In this document: piece by piece, positions 35,241 to 47,665 of the stretch | Layout: each line of letters opens with the position of its first letter | How positions within the stretch are numbered: the first letter of the stretch is position 1 | DNA from: Eonycteris spelaea | Lineage: Eukaryota; Chordata; Mammalia; Chiroptera; Pteropodidae | Assembly: GCA_003508835.1 (NCBI GenBank) | Contig: PUFA01000062.1 | Span: 3,448,001-3,512,000 of the forward strand | Direction of reading: 5' to 3' | DNA length: 64,000 nucleotides | The notes under the pieces: model-generated | The model's input: the letters and a program-made list of their open reading frames with translations, nothing else | Database searches by the model: none | What the model was told of the DNA's origin: nothing | Position numbers and translations under genes: made by a program

Positions 35241-36659
35241 TTGGAGAATGGACACAGGAGGTTTGGGGTTCAGAGCTCTCTGTGTGTTTGATTCATGAGG
35301 TAAGATTCTGAGTGTCACGTTCTTGGTTCCAGTCCATGGTTTTCTACATCTTCTGTGACTCTGAACATCATTGGCTCTCCAATGCTCATTCTAATTTCTC
35401 AGTTTTTAAAGAACAGAGAACAATTCCACAAAAATTAGAGTACTATTAATAGTTATCAACATAATACATTGGAATCCTCTATATCATTATTCATTAAAGG
35501 TCTGATGTCATCACAAGAAGAAGTTTAAATTTCATTCTATTCAGAAAACTTAGTTATCAAAAATTTAAAGATGAGACTTCTAAATATTTTCATAATGCAA
35601 AAACAGAATAAACCAAAGATGCTACAATAAGAATTAAAGTTAAAAAAAAAATCTCATAAAGGAGAGATGGACTAAGAAAAGCTGTTATAGTAAAAGAAAT
35701 CTTTGAATAATAATAAAAGTAGGCATATTTCCTTTAAATTAAAAAGATGTGATGTTTTTAAAAAGGAGAAAATATCAATATAACAGAAATATTACTGATA
35801 TTCAGAACTGAATAAATTATCATCAATGTACTGTTCTAAGTAAATTTATCTGTGATTAAATAAAAGTTTGAAAATAAATGTACCATATTTATTAATATCA
35901 ATGATTTAATCAGACATATAGAAATTATATGTGTAGTTTGTGGTTGTAATGAATCATATGTTAAAATCAATCAACTTACAGATTATTTCAGGGTCTAGTT
36001 TTTCACGTTGAATATGGCCTAGTAGACCAATTTAATTTAAATATGTCTCCTTGTTTATGCATATTGCTGAATATTTATGTTTTTTCAATACTAGAGAAAT
36101 GTTTTTTTACCACTGGCAATTTTATTACTATGATTGGATTTTCTATAACCTCAACTCTAAGAAAAGAACAGACTTCAATAATGTGAAATAAAATAGCATG
36201 CATGTGTAAATGGCCTGGTAATGTGCTGTTATTATTTCATAGTCACATTTAACAACAATTATTCTTTGGAGAACTTTGCTTTACGTGGTTTTTGTCAAGC
36301 TGCATGTGATTTAGTGACAATGGCTTTCTTTTTAGTGATTACAGATTTAAAGGATTACTGAATCCTTCAGATTTTAAAACAACAGAATATCCTAGAGGAT
36401 TCTATTTTCAACTCTTGTTTACTTCCTAAATCATACATTGATGTGATGTTTGGAAAATGAGCTAAATTTTCCAGTGCTGAACCACAGCCATCTAGAATGT
36501 GAATTAGAAAAGTGGAAACAAATCGCCCATGTGTCCTAGAAATGATATGTTATATACAAATGCACTTAAAAATTAAGTGCACTGAAAGTGGGAGTGTGAT
36601 GTAGAATGTACATCTAGCTAGGAAATAAACCTACTTTTTGCATGTATGACATGAACTTA
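35241..36659. other. AT-rich stretch, nothing recognised
   Basis: The part at 35640-35960 is A-rich like an old L1 sense strand, but I could not align it. Confidence 0.45.
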
Positions 36660-36760
36660 TAAAGATTAAAAAGATTAATATATGTTAAATACATAGAACA
36701 GTGTCAAACACACAGTAAGAGCTTCACAGCATTTGTCACCATTTTCATCATCATCATGGT
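36660..36760 (+). mobile_element. MIR 3'-end fragment, plus strand
   Basis: 'atacatagaacagtgtcaaacacacagtaagagctt' (36690 on) is the MIR 3' terminus. The tRNA-derived part is absent. Confidence 0.6.
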
Positions 36761-36989
36761 ATTCACTCTCCCTCTTTCTGGGAGTTAGATTCCTGACTCA
36801 ACTATTTTAAAAACTGTCTTAAAATCATTCTTAATTCTTTTGTCCTCTGTTCTTCCACCCCAGACATGAGACAATGCTCAGCCCAGAGCTAATTAAATCC
36901 TTCTCTTCCTCCCAAATTAGAAGGTGCTGATGGAGAAAAATATTCACCTCTACAATTCGGAATGCCAGCATTTGAAACTGAGTCTTAGG

Positions 36990-38780
36990 ACTGTTCAGCA
37001 ATCTTCTTACTTACTCTAGTCAACTAATTTCTCTATTTCTCAAAGAAGAAATTTCAAACCTTTATCCCCTCCTTCAAACCTCTACTCTAACTCGATTCTC
37101 CCTCTCTTTAGCAAATGACCTCATATCAGTCTTTATAAGCTATAATAGAAGCAAAATGATCAAACTCACACTATGTGCCTGTGTGCATACACACATGTTA
37201 AAGTTCCTCAACTTCTTTCTTCTATGATTCAAAATAACTTCTGTCTCCACCTTGTTTACCACCCCCTTTCTTTGCCTCAGGTAAAAAAGCACTTACATTC
37301 TTTTCTGGACTCTCTCTGGCTTTGCTTTTGATCAAGGCCAGTTACATTTCCCCCAAATCTTGTTCTGTCTGTCAGTATTTATATAGGACATCTAAAAATA
37401 TATTCCACTTTTACTTTTTTCCTCTTAGATGTTAAAAATAGGTCTATCCTCATCTTTAAAATAATTTATAAGCCTCTTTTTTCCAAGCTAATCCAATATT
37501 CTTCACTGCCAACTTTTTCCTAAAGGTTTTAAATTTTTGCTTGTACTACTTCGCCTACCATTAATCCCCACCCCACTGTCTCCAAAACACTAATAATGCA
37601 GGTGATCGGTGGCATCTTCTCCCTATTATTAATCTCTGCTGTGTTTGACACTGATAGATGCTTCTGCTTTCTTAAAGTCACTAGCCTAGAGAGATACTGT
37701 GACTTTCTTCCTTGCTGTGTCTCCTCCCCTCATTTTGACCTGTTTTAAATGTCCTTATCTCCTTTAGTACTTCCTTTTCTTGTGTCTGATTCTTATGTGA
37801 AGCCAAGCTACCAAAGTACTATCTTTAGCTGTCTTTTGTTGCTTCTATTTCACTTACATACATTACATATACATATAATATGCATGATGCATATATGATG
37901 GAAGTATTATGAACTCTCTTCCTCTGTTTATCAATGGTCTATTATCTATCATTGTTTCTAGTTCTGTTCTCTCTCTGGGACTACAGAAACATTCCTAAAT
38001 ACTTACCAGCAATATGACATGCATATTTTTAAAGACCTCTCTTGTTATTACTATTTATAACCATTTATCCACCAAATGCTGTCAATTCTATTTCCAGAGG
38101 GCATCTTATATCCACCTCTCCTAGATCCATTCATATGCCTAGTTTAACAGTTCAAAGTTCTTCCATGTCTCACCTAAACTATTTGAGAAATCTGGATTTT
38201 TATTTTTTTATTTTTTGTTAATTTGGGAGCTACTAATTTCAATCTATCTTTTATTTCTTTAACTTAATTAGTTTTCTAAAAATTCAGATATGATTATATG
38301 AATCCTTTGCTAAAAATTTAATCTGATTGTTTATTTATTATTTTTTTTTTCTAGGATAAAGTCTAAATTTCTTAGTATGATATCTGGAAAGTTCTCTAAA
38401 ACCTGGCTTTTTGCATTTCTAATTTTATCATTATTTCCCCAGTGTACAAAACATTGGGTATTATAGACTATGAAGCTCCTATCTGTTATTTCAACTCTGG
38501 GTAGAGTCTGATCTTTCTGCCAAAGTACATGTTCTTACCCTTATTTATAAGTCACACAGATAAAACATTAGAATTATACATACAGTAATCATTTAATTAA
38601 TACTTAATATTTTATTATTGTTGTTCTTTTGCTTATATTTAATAAACTCATCGCTGCCTCTTCTATTTTGCCTGATCTCATTCTGCCAAATAGGAATTTG
38701 GTGCTTTCCTCAGTCTCGTGGTGCTTAATACACTCTACTTAGCCTTATGGATAATTGCCTATTTGCTCACTTTTCTAATC
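36990..38780 (+). pseudogene. Long degraded LINE-2 ORF2 segment, plus strand
   Basis: The longest L2 copy here. Pyrimidine-rich sequence follows L2 ORF2 in order: 'ctcaaacc' and 'gatctcatatcagtc'-like blocks near 37060-37130, 'tctctgctgtgtttgacactgatagatgcttc' (37634 on, reverse-transcriptase core region), 'ccaaatgctgtcaattctatttccag' (38072 on), 'ttctaaaaattcagatatgatta' (38273 on), 'ctaggataaagtctaaatttcttagtat' (38352 on) and 'cctggctttttgcattt'. Frames are broken throughout. Two MIRs follow at its right. Confidence 0.75.
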
Positions 38781-38784
38781 AGAG

Positions 38785-38935
38785 AACACAGCTTGTAGTC
38801 AGAATTGGAGTTCAATTCTTAGCTTTACAACATGTCAGCTTGGTATTTTTTAATCTACTTGACTAAGAGATAATGTTTAAAATACTGAGCATACTGTCTG
38901 ATACCTATTTAACACTTAGTAAATTTTAGTTCTTA
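38785..38935 (+). mobile_element. MIR SINE, plus strand
   Basis: 'agtcagaattggagttcaattcttagctttac' (38799 on) is the B-box region; the end 'actgtctgatacctatttaacacttagtaaattt' is the MIR 3' terminus. The middle is diverged. Sits at the end of the L2 segment. Confidence 0.65.
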
Positions 38936-39164
38936 TCTTTTTCTCTTTCTCCTTCTCCTTTGATTATCACCTATCATAGTGCAAATAATAAATGCTCAAT
39001 TGTTGCATTATTGAACTAAATTAAAGAGAATTTATAGGAAGGCCAAGCCAGATATCTCCTCTGATGAAACTTCAGGATTTAAAAAATCAAAGTATCCACT
39101 TGGTAGAATTTTGGAATTATCCATCCTTATTATTACATGACAGCTTTGCCTTGTTAATTATAAT

Positions 39165-39350
39165 TACAGCATTTATTAGACACTGTCAGGCACAGTGTCA
39201 AGCACTTTTTATACATCATTTCTTTTATCACATTAACCTTTTAAAGTAGGTGCTAATATCATATCTAGGGGTCCACAGACAGCAGGTAAGTAGAATATAA
39301 AACTAAGTAATCTGACGAGTTAAAACTCTTAACTATTATGTTACATTAGC
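39165..39350 (-). mobile_element. MIR SINE, minus strand
   Basis: Plus strand has 'atttattagacactgtcaggcacagtgtcaagcactttttatacatcatttc' (39171 on) then 'aaccttttaaagtaggtgctaatatcat', the reversed MIR 3' half, and ends with 'ttaactattatgttaca'. Confidence 0.8.
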
Positions 39351-42300
39351 ATCACCTCTGTTCAGGGTTCACTTCTCTCACTTTCTATATATTAATTAAT
39401 TAATTGTAAATAAAAATATTAGAGAGCTGAAATTGGGTATTTTGTAGGATTAGAAATACAGATCCAGAGAGATGAAATATGAGTATCAGAATATGTAGTT
39501 GATGGTAGGATTTGAAGGGATAATGGGATGAGAATATAATAATCTATAAAGACTTGGGCCAATAGAATAGTACACAAAAAGCCAAGAAAATTGTTCCAAT
39601 GACGTTGATAAGCCCTAGTCAATCAGTTCAATGAAACATTTCCTCATGTGGCTTTTGAAGAAGATATGAGTTAACTGAGTCTTTTACCACTATGTATCTG
39701 TATAACTCAGGTCTGGCTCATTGGGTAGACAACCACACATTATGACTAATCCACAAGAAATGTGTGCTTTGGGTACTATGCTTTAGAAAAGTAGATATAT
39801 GTTCTCTTTCTTTATTTTAATAAAATAAATAAAATAATTCCTGATTTTAGCGACAGAATGTTCTTCCTATAAAAAATTAAATTTCAGAATATCAAACGTT
39901 ATTAGAAGAAAGTTAAGTATTATATGGGAATGTATAAACATTTCTTTGCTGAGCCCAAAGAAAATGAGATTTTAGAAAAAAAATTTTTGTGTGTAAACTA
40001 TTTACAAGAATTATATGTGCCATTTTGAAAAACAGAGATTGCGTTAAAAACAATTTCCACTCAGTTAAATTCTTGATTGCTGTGTAATTTTCCCCTAAAC
40101 GAGATGTTGAACTTAATCTACCAGTAGAGAAAGTCATTCATGCTCAAAAGCCCATATCTAGATAGGAAAGTGGAATACTTATCAAAGTACTGAAAGCACA
40201 GCGCATAGGTGATGATAGGGTAAAGAAAAGAGTATTAAGGGTTTAAAATATTTTTAGGAAGAAAATACAGACCAAAGCTCATCTCAAAATTTCAGAAAAC
40301 CAAGAAGATACTGCTAGATTAAAAGCTTCTATACATAGAGTGTTTTTGTTTCTTGATTTAGGGATGAGATTATTTCTTTTGGATTTTAAACATTACTAGA
40401 ACTTTAGGATCTTTTAGTGAACTTTTTTTAAAATAACATTTTGCTGCATACCTTTTGTAACTCTATGATGCCACATGTAACTTCTAATTGTAAACTCCCT
40501 TTACTTTTCAAGGTTTTTTTTTTCTCTTCTAATGGACACTATTAATAGTTTTGTGCTCTTGTTGTAAGACATGCTAACTTCACTTTCTTTTAGAGATAAA
40601 TTAGTTTATATGTAAAAGTTTTCATTGTCTAGCATATACTTCCTATTCAAAAAAGATAAATGTGACCTGAGCTGGCATTTCACCATATGGAAACAGACTT
40701 TGGATGACAATCATATTATATTAGAGAAACTAGAGAAAGGCATGACCGCCTACCAAGAAATCTATGAAACAATTGTCATTTGCTACTTTATCATAAATTT
40801 TTCCTATTTGAAGGAAGACTGAAAAGAGCTCTTAATATTACTGGGCTATTTTAAACTGGAGAGAAGTATAGTTTGGGTTTTGTTTAAAAAATTGTGACCA
40901 ACTTTCTTTTAGTCTGTGTTGTTTATGAAGTGAAGATACTTCTATCCCGGTATTTGCATGGATGCCGCAGCTACTTCATTAATATCTAAAGATACCCACT
41001 GATGCTTTGACCATGAGGGAAATGAAAATGTCCAGAGGGTTTAATGTTTCTGATACATATCTCTATAAGATGGAATAACTGAGTATAGGACCACTTTTAT
41101 ATGATAGTATCGGTAGATTTAATTTCCAAAACTGAGCAAAACTTTAAAAGGGCTAATCCAGAAATTGCAATGTTTTCTGTTAGTTGTTTATTGTGGGAGG
41201 AAAAAAATAGATATATTGTATCAGTCAGGAAATATTGGTATGAATTATTTATTGAAATAAAATTTATAGAGACAATTTTAAACTGATTTTTTGGTTCAGG
41301 TTTTCTAACATGAAAGTTGTACTTTCACCATAACCTTTTGAAAAGTGAGGGTTTCATTTGATTAAAATGCTGTAAGTTTGAAATTAAGAAAAATAAATTT
41401 TTTTGGATTTCCTTAAAAAAAAAAAGTGTCTGCTTTCTTCTACAAACTTGTAGGAATAGTTTGGGAAATATTGCACTAAGGGGATGCCCTAGACAGCGAG
41501 ACCTCTTAAAAAAACATCCAGATATCTTGCCTTGCCATCATAACCTTGTATTCCATGATGGCCAAAGGCACCATTTTTCCTGTTTGTGTGATCAAATAAT
41601 TAAAAATGTGTCTTTACTATTTTTTACTTAAGCAAATTAAAGTTAACAGACTTAACAATAACATTTTAGCAAAAACTAACCCACACAAAATATCTGATTG
41701 TAGGTAATCCAGTTTAGGACATATTTACATAAAATGTATTAATGTCTCAATACCCAGGAGCAAAGAAAGAGGCATTTCATTAACTGACGTTTTTCTAATC
41801 ACTCAATCTTACTCCTTTGTGTGCCAAATCATTTTATTTTTTAATTTTTTATTATGTAGAATTAATTTTTTAGAAAATATACAGTAAGTTTCTGTGCTGT
41901 CTAACATAGAGATTACAGCACTATATTCAACTTTTTCTTGATTACTTGTGGACACCATTTAGAATGAGCATCTATTCTTATGTAGTAATACATTTCAATG
42001 CATGCCTTTTTTTGTCACTTTTTTTGATATCAACCTGCCAATTGCTATCAGAATGCCTCTAAATTTTTATTCTCACCTCCCAAACGTTTAACCTGTCATA
42101 ATTTTTTAGTTCTTGGAAGCCTTCTAGTAAAACCTTAAAGTATTTCTGGTTACAAAATAAATACATATTCGTAATAGAAATAATAGTAGTAACTGAAATA
42201 GGAAATATCAATACTGTTATGATTAACATTTGCTTTAATATTATTTGATATTCTTACTATGTATATAAAATTTATTTAAATTACCAGATTAATAAATCTC

Positions 42301-42704
42301 TGAACAAAGGTTGGAAGAACATAGTTCAGTAACATTGTCAATTCTACTTGGGTCAGACTGCTGGGGAATTGGGGTTAGGCTACAGAGTGGGCAAGGCCAA
42401 GACAAGAAAACCTTTAGTTCCATCCATGAGTAAGAGTATTTTGACTTTAGTCGGGAATCAATAAGAACAGAAGCAGGCAGAGTGAAAGAATTATTACTAA
42501 ATTTGGTAGTCAGACAAGATTGGCGAATTGGTTTGTTTTCGTCAGAGTTGGAGCCAGAGAGGTAAACATATCATGAATTCCATATAAAGACATTTTTCTC
42601 TTAATTTTAAATACTATACAATTTCTACTCCTTAGGATCCTTTGGTCGTGACTGAAAAAAAAAGTAGATTTTCATCATCCAGTGTACAAAGGCACAAAAA
42701 TTTT
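39351..42704. other. Long stretch without recognised genes or repeats
   Basis: AT-rich and unique-looking. A small imperfect hairpin lies at 41528-41568. Several frames of 60-75 codons have no domain. Poly-A/T runs occur near 40513 and 41415. Confidence 0.45.
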
Positions 42705-42860
42705 TCCAGCTATGAGATATAATTGACATATGGCATTGAGTAAGTTTGAAGTGTACAACATGATGGTTTGATATACATATATATTGTGAAATGACCACCA
42801 CAGTAAAGTTGGTTAACACAATCATCGCGTCACATAATAAAATTCTTATACTTGACAGAA
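42705..42860 (+). mobile_element. LINE-1 3'UTR fragment (L1M type), plus strand
   Basis: 'gagatataattgacatatgg' (42715 on) and 'agtgtacaacatgatggtttgatatacatatatattgtgaaatgaccacca' (42751 on) with 'agttggttaacacaatcat' are the mammalian L1M 3'UTR. 5'-truncated, no ORF2 attached. Confidence 0.8.
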
Positions 42861-43186
42861 ATAAGTTTTAAATTTGTAAGAACATAATTCATTTGGAGAA
42901 CTATATGAATGTGTCATTATTGACAGTGTAGAATACCAATGATAAATATGGATCAGAAACAGAGTTCGAAATAATAAATGTACATTTCTGGATTAAAAAA
43001 AAAACATTTAATGATGACACTGGCATTTCTGTGTTTTTATTATTGTTAAATAGATTATGTTTTTCAGGAATCAGATTATGTGTCTGATAACTCATAAAAT
43101 TCTGAGTCAAGAGGGTCATCAGAAATCTTCCAGACTAGTATGTTGCATAGTTATGTAAGATGAGACCAATCCTTTGAAATGTTGCG

Positions 43187-43187
<1 letters not shown>
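42861..43187. other. Non-coding stretch, nothing recognised
   Basis: Short AT-rich interval between the L1 fragment and a CA repeat. Confidence 0.45.

Positions 43188-43226
<39 letters not shown>
43188..43226. repeat. (CA)n microsatellite
   Basis: About 19 perfect CA units. Long and uninterrupted, so likely polymorphic; Z-DNA-prone. Confidence 0.97.
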
Positions 43227-43227
<1 letters not shown>

Positions 43228-43699
43228 TTTGTTTTTTTGGTCAAATAACTTAAGAAACATTGCAATCGTAGCTCCTATTTTGGAGATTCATGATAAATTC
43301 TGCAATAAACAAAGTCTGTTTAATGTTTTAAACAAACATTTCCCTAGTGTACTTGAACACTGGACACTTTGTTTGTTTTGTGTAAGACTTAAAATCTTAT
43401 GTGGAACTACTTGTGGAAAAGGCTAGTCTCATCTCGATCCCTTATTTGACTGAGAATTTTACTAAGACTAAAAATTTCACCCAGGGAAGTTTCGTAAGAG
43501 CTTAGTAATAGTACACCAGAAACAGTATCTAGACTCTGTGACCACCACATTCGTGCTCTTCCCACCCCATGCTACTTTTCCCTGCCATCTCTCTTCTTCC
43601 GACTTGTCAAATTTTACACTCTCAATTTCATTGCATTTAGATTCCTTTTTATCTCTTTTTCTCTCTCTGGCATCCTTACCCTTTAAAAGTCTCTTCTTA

Positions 43700-44060
43700 A
43701 TCCCTGTTGGGACAGCTCCCCCACTCACAGCTTCATCTCCTCCATGTCTAGCTCTAGGTCTGCCTTCGCACCAAAGTGTCACTTCGGAATCTTCAGGCAC
43801 CCGTTGGATTTATTTATGTATATATATATGTTCCTTTGCTTCAAACCTGGCCTATTTAAAATCGAATTCCTCTTCTTAGCAAAGTGTCCTTTCGGACTTC
43901 TTTCAGGTGACAAAATTCTCCCAATATTGAAGGTCTTCTTTCTTACAGTCAATTTACATTTATGTCTTTGATTATTTAGATCTGGTCAGAACCTAATTTC
44001 TCAAAGTATATTTCTCTTAAAAATCATCATATTTTACCCTATTTTCCTCATATCTCCATT
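43700..44060 (+). mobile_element. Possible LINE-2 ORF2 fragment, plus strand
   Basis: Pyrimidine-rich. The block 'cttcaaacctggcctatttaaaatcgaattcctcttctta' (43838 on) recalls the L2 'ctcaaactcaacatgtccaaaacagaactcctcatctt' area. Interrupted by a TA run. Overlapping 107- to 113-codon frames on opposite strands (43477-43879) are side effects of composition. Confidence 0.33.
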
Positions 44061-46097
44061 CTAGTTTTTATTCATACTTGCAATACTATAAATTCCACAG
44101 TCCTTGTCTCACATCAATCTCTTCATTTTGTAATAACTTATCTATGATTCTCAAGTTATTTACTCAAAAGTGGGTCTCATCTTGTTACTTTGATGCCCAA
44201 GGGCTTTTAATATTTCTATTTTAAAATTTTCAGAACCTGGCCTCATGCCATCTGGCCAGTAGACATGACTTTAGACTTCATGGGGAATACTATGTTGTTA
44301 GCAGGTCCATTGCCCTCTCTGGTGATGGAACATGAACTATCAACAGGAATGGGGCTGGTGAGGGCTGGTGTAGTGATACTTGCACACCTGGACTTGATTC
44401 AAGTAGGAGATTGCACCATAGGAGTTTCACTTGCTACGCTGTCATCATAGTTCCTGAGCAATTCAAAACAGGAAAATTAATGAGTGTGTTTTATTTCCTT
44501 TCTCTCATAGCCACACTCTTTGGATGCAGCAGAATAGATGGATGAGAGGCTACTAATTTACCCAGTTTCTTATAGCCTGGTAAGGGCCAGTTAGAAGCAA
44601 GGGAGAAAGTAAAGGAAGGATGTATTATATTTATTATTTCTTTAGAGAAAGCTTAAGAAGATCAGCAACAAAGGAGTTTTAAGTCAGGATATGGTGAGGA
44701 TGAAAATCAGGGTTGCATTTTCATTTGTGTGTGGTCCCTCATGGGGGTCTTTCAAAAACCACTTCTGCTCCAAATGATACTGTAGTCATTTCCTTATGTT
44801 AGCTTGCTGTATCTCATCAGTTCAATAAAATAAGTATTTACATTGTTCAAGTCTTAGAAGGAGCAAAATATTTAATTCGTATATTTTATTGAACTGTGGA
44901 AGTTGCCTGAGGAGACTGTTACCTTCCACAGCTTTACCCAGGAATTCTCTCACTGACTGGATTCCTCTCCAGGTCTGCTGGGAACCATGGGATCCCAGCA
45001 CCAGAACCCTTTCTCCTTTGATTTGTCATGATAGGATGTTCTGTAGAATTTTCTTAGTATATAAAGTGGTTTTGCATGTTAATTCAACAAAGTACCAAAT
45101 GACAATAAGCGTGGTGTGCCTATATGGACCAATGACCTTTCAATACATAAAGGAGAAGCATAGAAACCTAGCATGAACTCCTTTTGTTGTCTCAAAAATT
45201 CAGGAGAATCTTTGAAATCCCGTTCTGAAATATGTTAATCCTGTTAGTTTTTCTGAGATGTGAGAATAGATGATTATATACTTATGCTCTTAGATTTAGT
45301 GATTCAGTTCTGTCAGGCAGGATGATTAATTTTCCCATATCGAGATGATTTTCTCATTTTAAAAAAGTTATCTCAGTTTCTATATTTCGATGTTTTATAC
45401 TGTGATATTTTCAAAACAGTCAGCGAGTGCTTGATAAAAAACAGGTTTCTTCTTTACTTAGTCGAGACAGAAAAAAACGCATAAACATCACTCCCTTGCT
45501 GGTACAGATAACAGAAATTGATGGTGTGGGTAGAGAAGAGACCATTTGACTCCATTTTGTGGATTTTCTGGAAACAAGCACGTTTAAATAAATCACTTTA
45601 TAGGGATTTGAACAAAATTGTCAGTCTCAAGGCTTCAAGAATAAGAAAAGAGCACTGTGAAGTGATTTACTAACAGAATTTTAGTAAGAGCAACTGAGCA
45701 CTCAGCATTTTATTCTAAATGCTATTCTTCCCTTGCTCTCCCTTTTCTTCCTTCAGGCTTCACACGCTTCCTCCCTCCCCTTCCTTGTTTCTCTTTGGTT
45801 CCTTCTCCTCACATGTGCATTTAATAGACATTAGGTTTTGTTTTTTATTTTTGGTGTTTCGTATTTGCAGAACTAGCTGGGGAAAATAAAATGCTGCTCT
45901 TTAAAGATACCCTCCTACACCAGTAGCATACACTCCCTCCATCTCACCCCCCAGCCCTCCCAAAAATAAAAGAGATAAGCACTAGTCCTTCATTTCTTTA
46001 TGTTGGAAGTTGACACTCAAATCCACAATTTCATTAAATAAAAATAAGCTACCCATTGACAATGATAACAAAGGAAAGTTAGATGCTGGTGCAAACT
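44061..46097. other. Non-coding stretch, nothing recognised
   Basis: Unique-looking. Frames at 44265-44450 and 44889-45176 have no domain. Confidence 0.5.
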
Positions 46098-46140
46098 TTA
46101 TATATATATATATATATATATTTATTTATTTATATTTATA
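46098..46140. repeat. (TA)n then (TTTA)n microsatellite
   Basis: About eleven TA units followed by three TTTA-like units. Confidence 0.93.
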
Positions 46141-46756
46141 ACAATAACCTTTATATATAAAGACAAAAGGCTAGGCTATTGTGCACAACCTGAATATCCA
46201 ATTAGCAGGAAAGCAAATTGCCCACAAAAAGTAGTACATTCTGTAAGAGTGGGAGGAGTTACTTGCTCCCTGGGCCATAGTCTGAGATTTTCTACCCTGA
46301 TAATTGCTTCTATTTTTGGCTTCCTAATGTAGCTAAGAAGGAAGCGGCTCATATTGGCCTGTGTGCATTTAGATAGTCAGTGATACCAAATCCAATTATC
46401 CTCAGCTGTGTGACCACTGAAGCTGTTTTCATCTGTGAGTAATTCCTCACAGCCAGAAGAGGGGCAGCACTGAAACTGTTTCCTATAAGGCAGGAGCTGG
46501 AGGGAGTGGGAGAACCCTGAAGGAGAGAGTGTAACAAGAGGGCTAATATATTAAAGCAAAACAGTGCAGAACAGGAGGCAAGAGAACAAGGCGGATGCTG
46601 AGCTAGCATTGAATGAGAGGATTTTGAAGCCCGCATCAATTACAAATACCTTTTACACAAGGCCATGCCCCAGCCTTCTGGGCTGATCAAAAGACCCTGG
46701 TCATAAGCTAAACATTTTCATTGGTTTCAAAATGGATTCCACAAAATTTTTTACAT
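46141..46756. other. Non-coding stretch, nothing recognised
   Basis: The part at 46349-46639 holds a 96-codon minus-strand frame without any recognisable domain; no repeat matched. Confidence 0.5.
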
Positions 46757-46908
46757 TGTGATTCTCAACGTGACTTCACTGAAGTCATATGAGAACTTTT
46801 TCTAAATGCTGATGCTCAGGTTCCAGCCCCAATTAAGTCAGACCCTTTTACGTGTAAGAGCCCCAGGCACTTTTAATGTGCAGCCAGAATTGAGGACCAC
46901 GTGGTGAG
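46757..46908 (+). mobile_element. MER5A-like hAT DNA transposon (MITE)
   Basis: 'gtgattctcaacgtgac' at the left end, 'tttctaaatgctgatgctcaggttccagccccaattaagtcagaccc' (46799 on), 'ccaggcacttttaatgtgcagcc' and 'attgaggaccacg' at the right end follow the MER5 order. Non-autonomous and short, as expected. Target duplication not detected. Confidence 0.8.
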
Positions 46909-47034
46909 GAGATACAAAAGGCGGCGCGAAAGTCCTTAGTGTGCGGATTTTTTCAAGCATTTATATTTGCAATAGTAGAGCTGAAATATCTAAAGAGCTC
47001 TCCTCTATTAAGATAATTTCTTACTCGTGTACTC

Positions 47035-47350
47035 CATTTGCCCTGCATTTTGTTCTCAGCTTTAGTGAGATATTCACAAATAAAACGGTAAAATATTTCA
47101 TGTGTACATCATGGCGATTTCGTACTTGGACACTGCGAAAGGATTCCCCACTTAGTTAACACATCCATTACCTCACGTATGTATGTATGTATGTATGTAT
47201 GTATGTATGTATGTATGTATGTATATTAGTGAGAACAGTTTTACTCTCATAACAAATTTCAATGAGGCAATACAGTGTTAACAGCTATTGTCACCAAGTT
47301 TTAAAATAGATCCTCAGACCTTATTTATCTGATGGCTGAAAGTTTGTACC
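47035..47350 (+). mobile_element. LINE-1 3'UTR fragment (L1MA-like), plus strand
   Basis: 'catgtgtacatcatggcgatttcgtac' (47098 on), 'agttaacacatccattacctcac', then after a microsatellite 'tcataacaaatttcaatgaggcaatacagtgttaacagctattgtcacca' (47246 on) and 'ggctgaaagtttgtaccc'. This is the same 3'UTR class as the copy at 42.7 kb but extends further. No ORF attached. Confidence 0.85.
47176..47226. repeat. (GTAT)n microsatellite inside L1 3'UTR
   Basis: About 12 GTAT units replace the short 'catatagt'-type stretch normal for this place in L1 3'UTRs, so the array grew after insertion. Confidence 0.95.
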
Positions 47351-47512
47351 CTTTTCTGCATTTTGTTTACACAAAATCTTAGGTGGCTCTCACATATCAA
47401 ACTGCATTCTTTGACAGCAATGTTTCTAAATATGCCAGTGAAATCAGTGGACAGAAATGTTTGGGAAATGCCATGCTTTTGGAGAGTTTTCAGTGTCTTT
47501 ACCATGTATAAT

Positions 47513-47665
47513 GGTGTGTGTGTGTGTGTACTTACTATATGCTAATATGAATTTTTAATCTCCAAGGAGGATATATATGTGTATACATGTCTGTATGTAT
47601 ATGTATACATGTCTATATCTGTGTATATATATATGTATCTATATGTGTGTGTGTATATATGTATT
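47513..47665. repeat. (TG)n and TATG-rich degenerate microsatellite
   Basis: A perfect TG run (47513-47529), then from 47567 a degenerate alternating TA/TG/TATG stretch. Confidence 0.85.

Noticed and set aside
41528..41568. Imperfect hairpin as a possible microRNA precursor
   Set aside because: The stem is only about 12 pairs with two bulges, too short for a microRNA precursor.
43477..43879. Overlapping frames of 107 and 113 codons on opposite strands
   Set aside because: They come from pyrimidine-rich sequence, perhaps an old L2, and share no features with known proteins.
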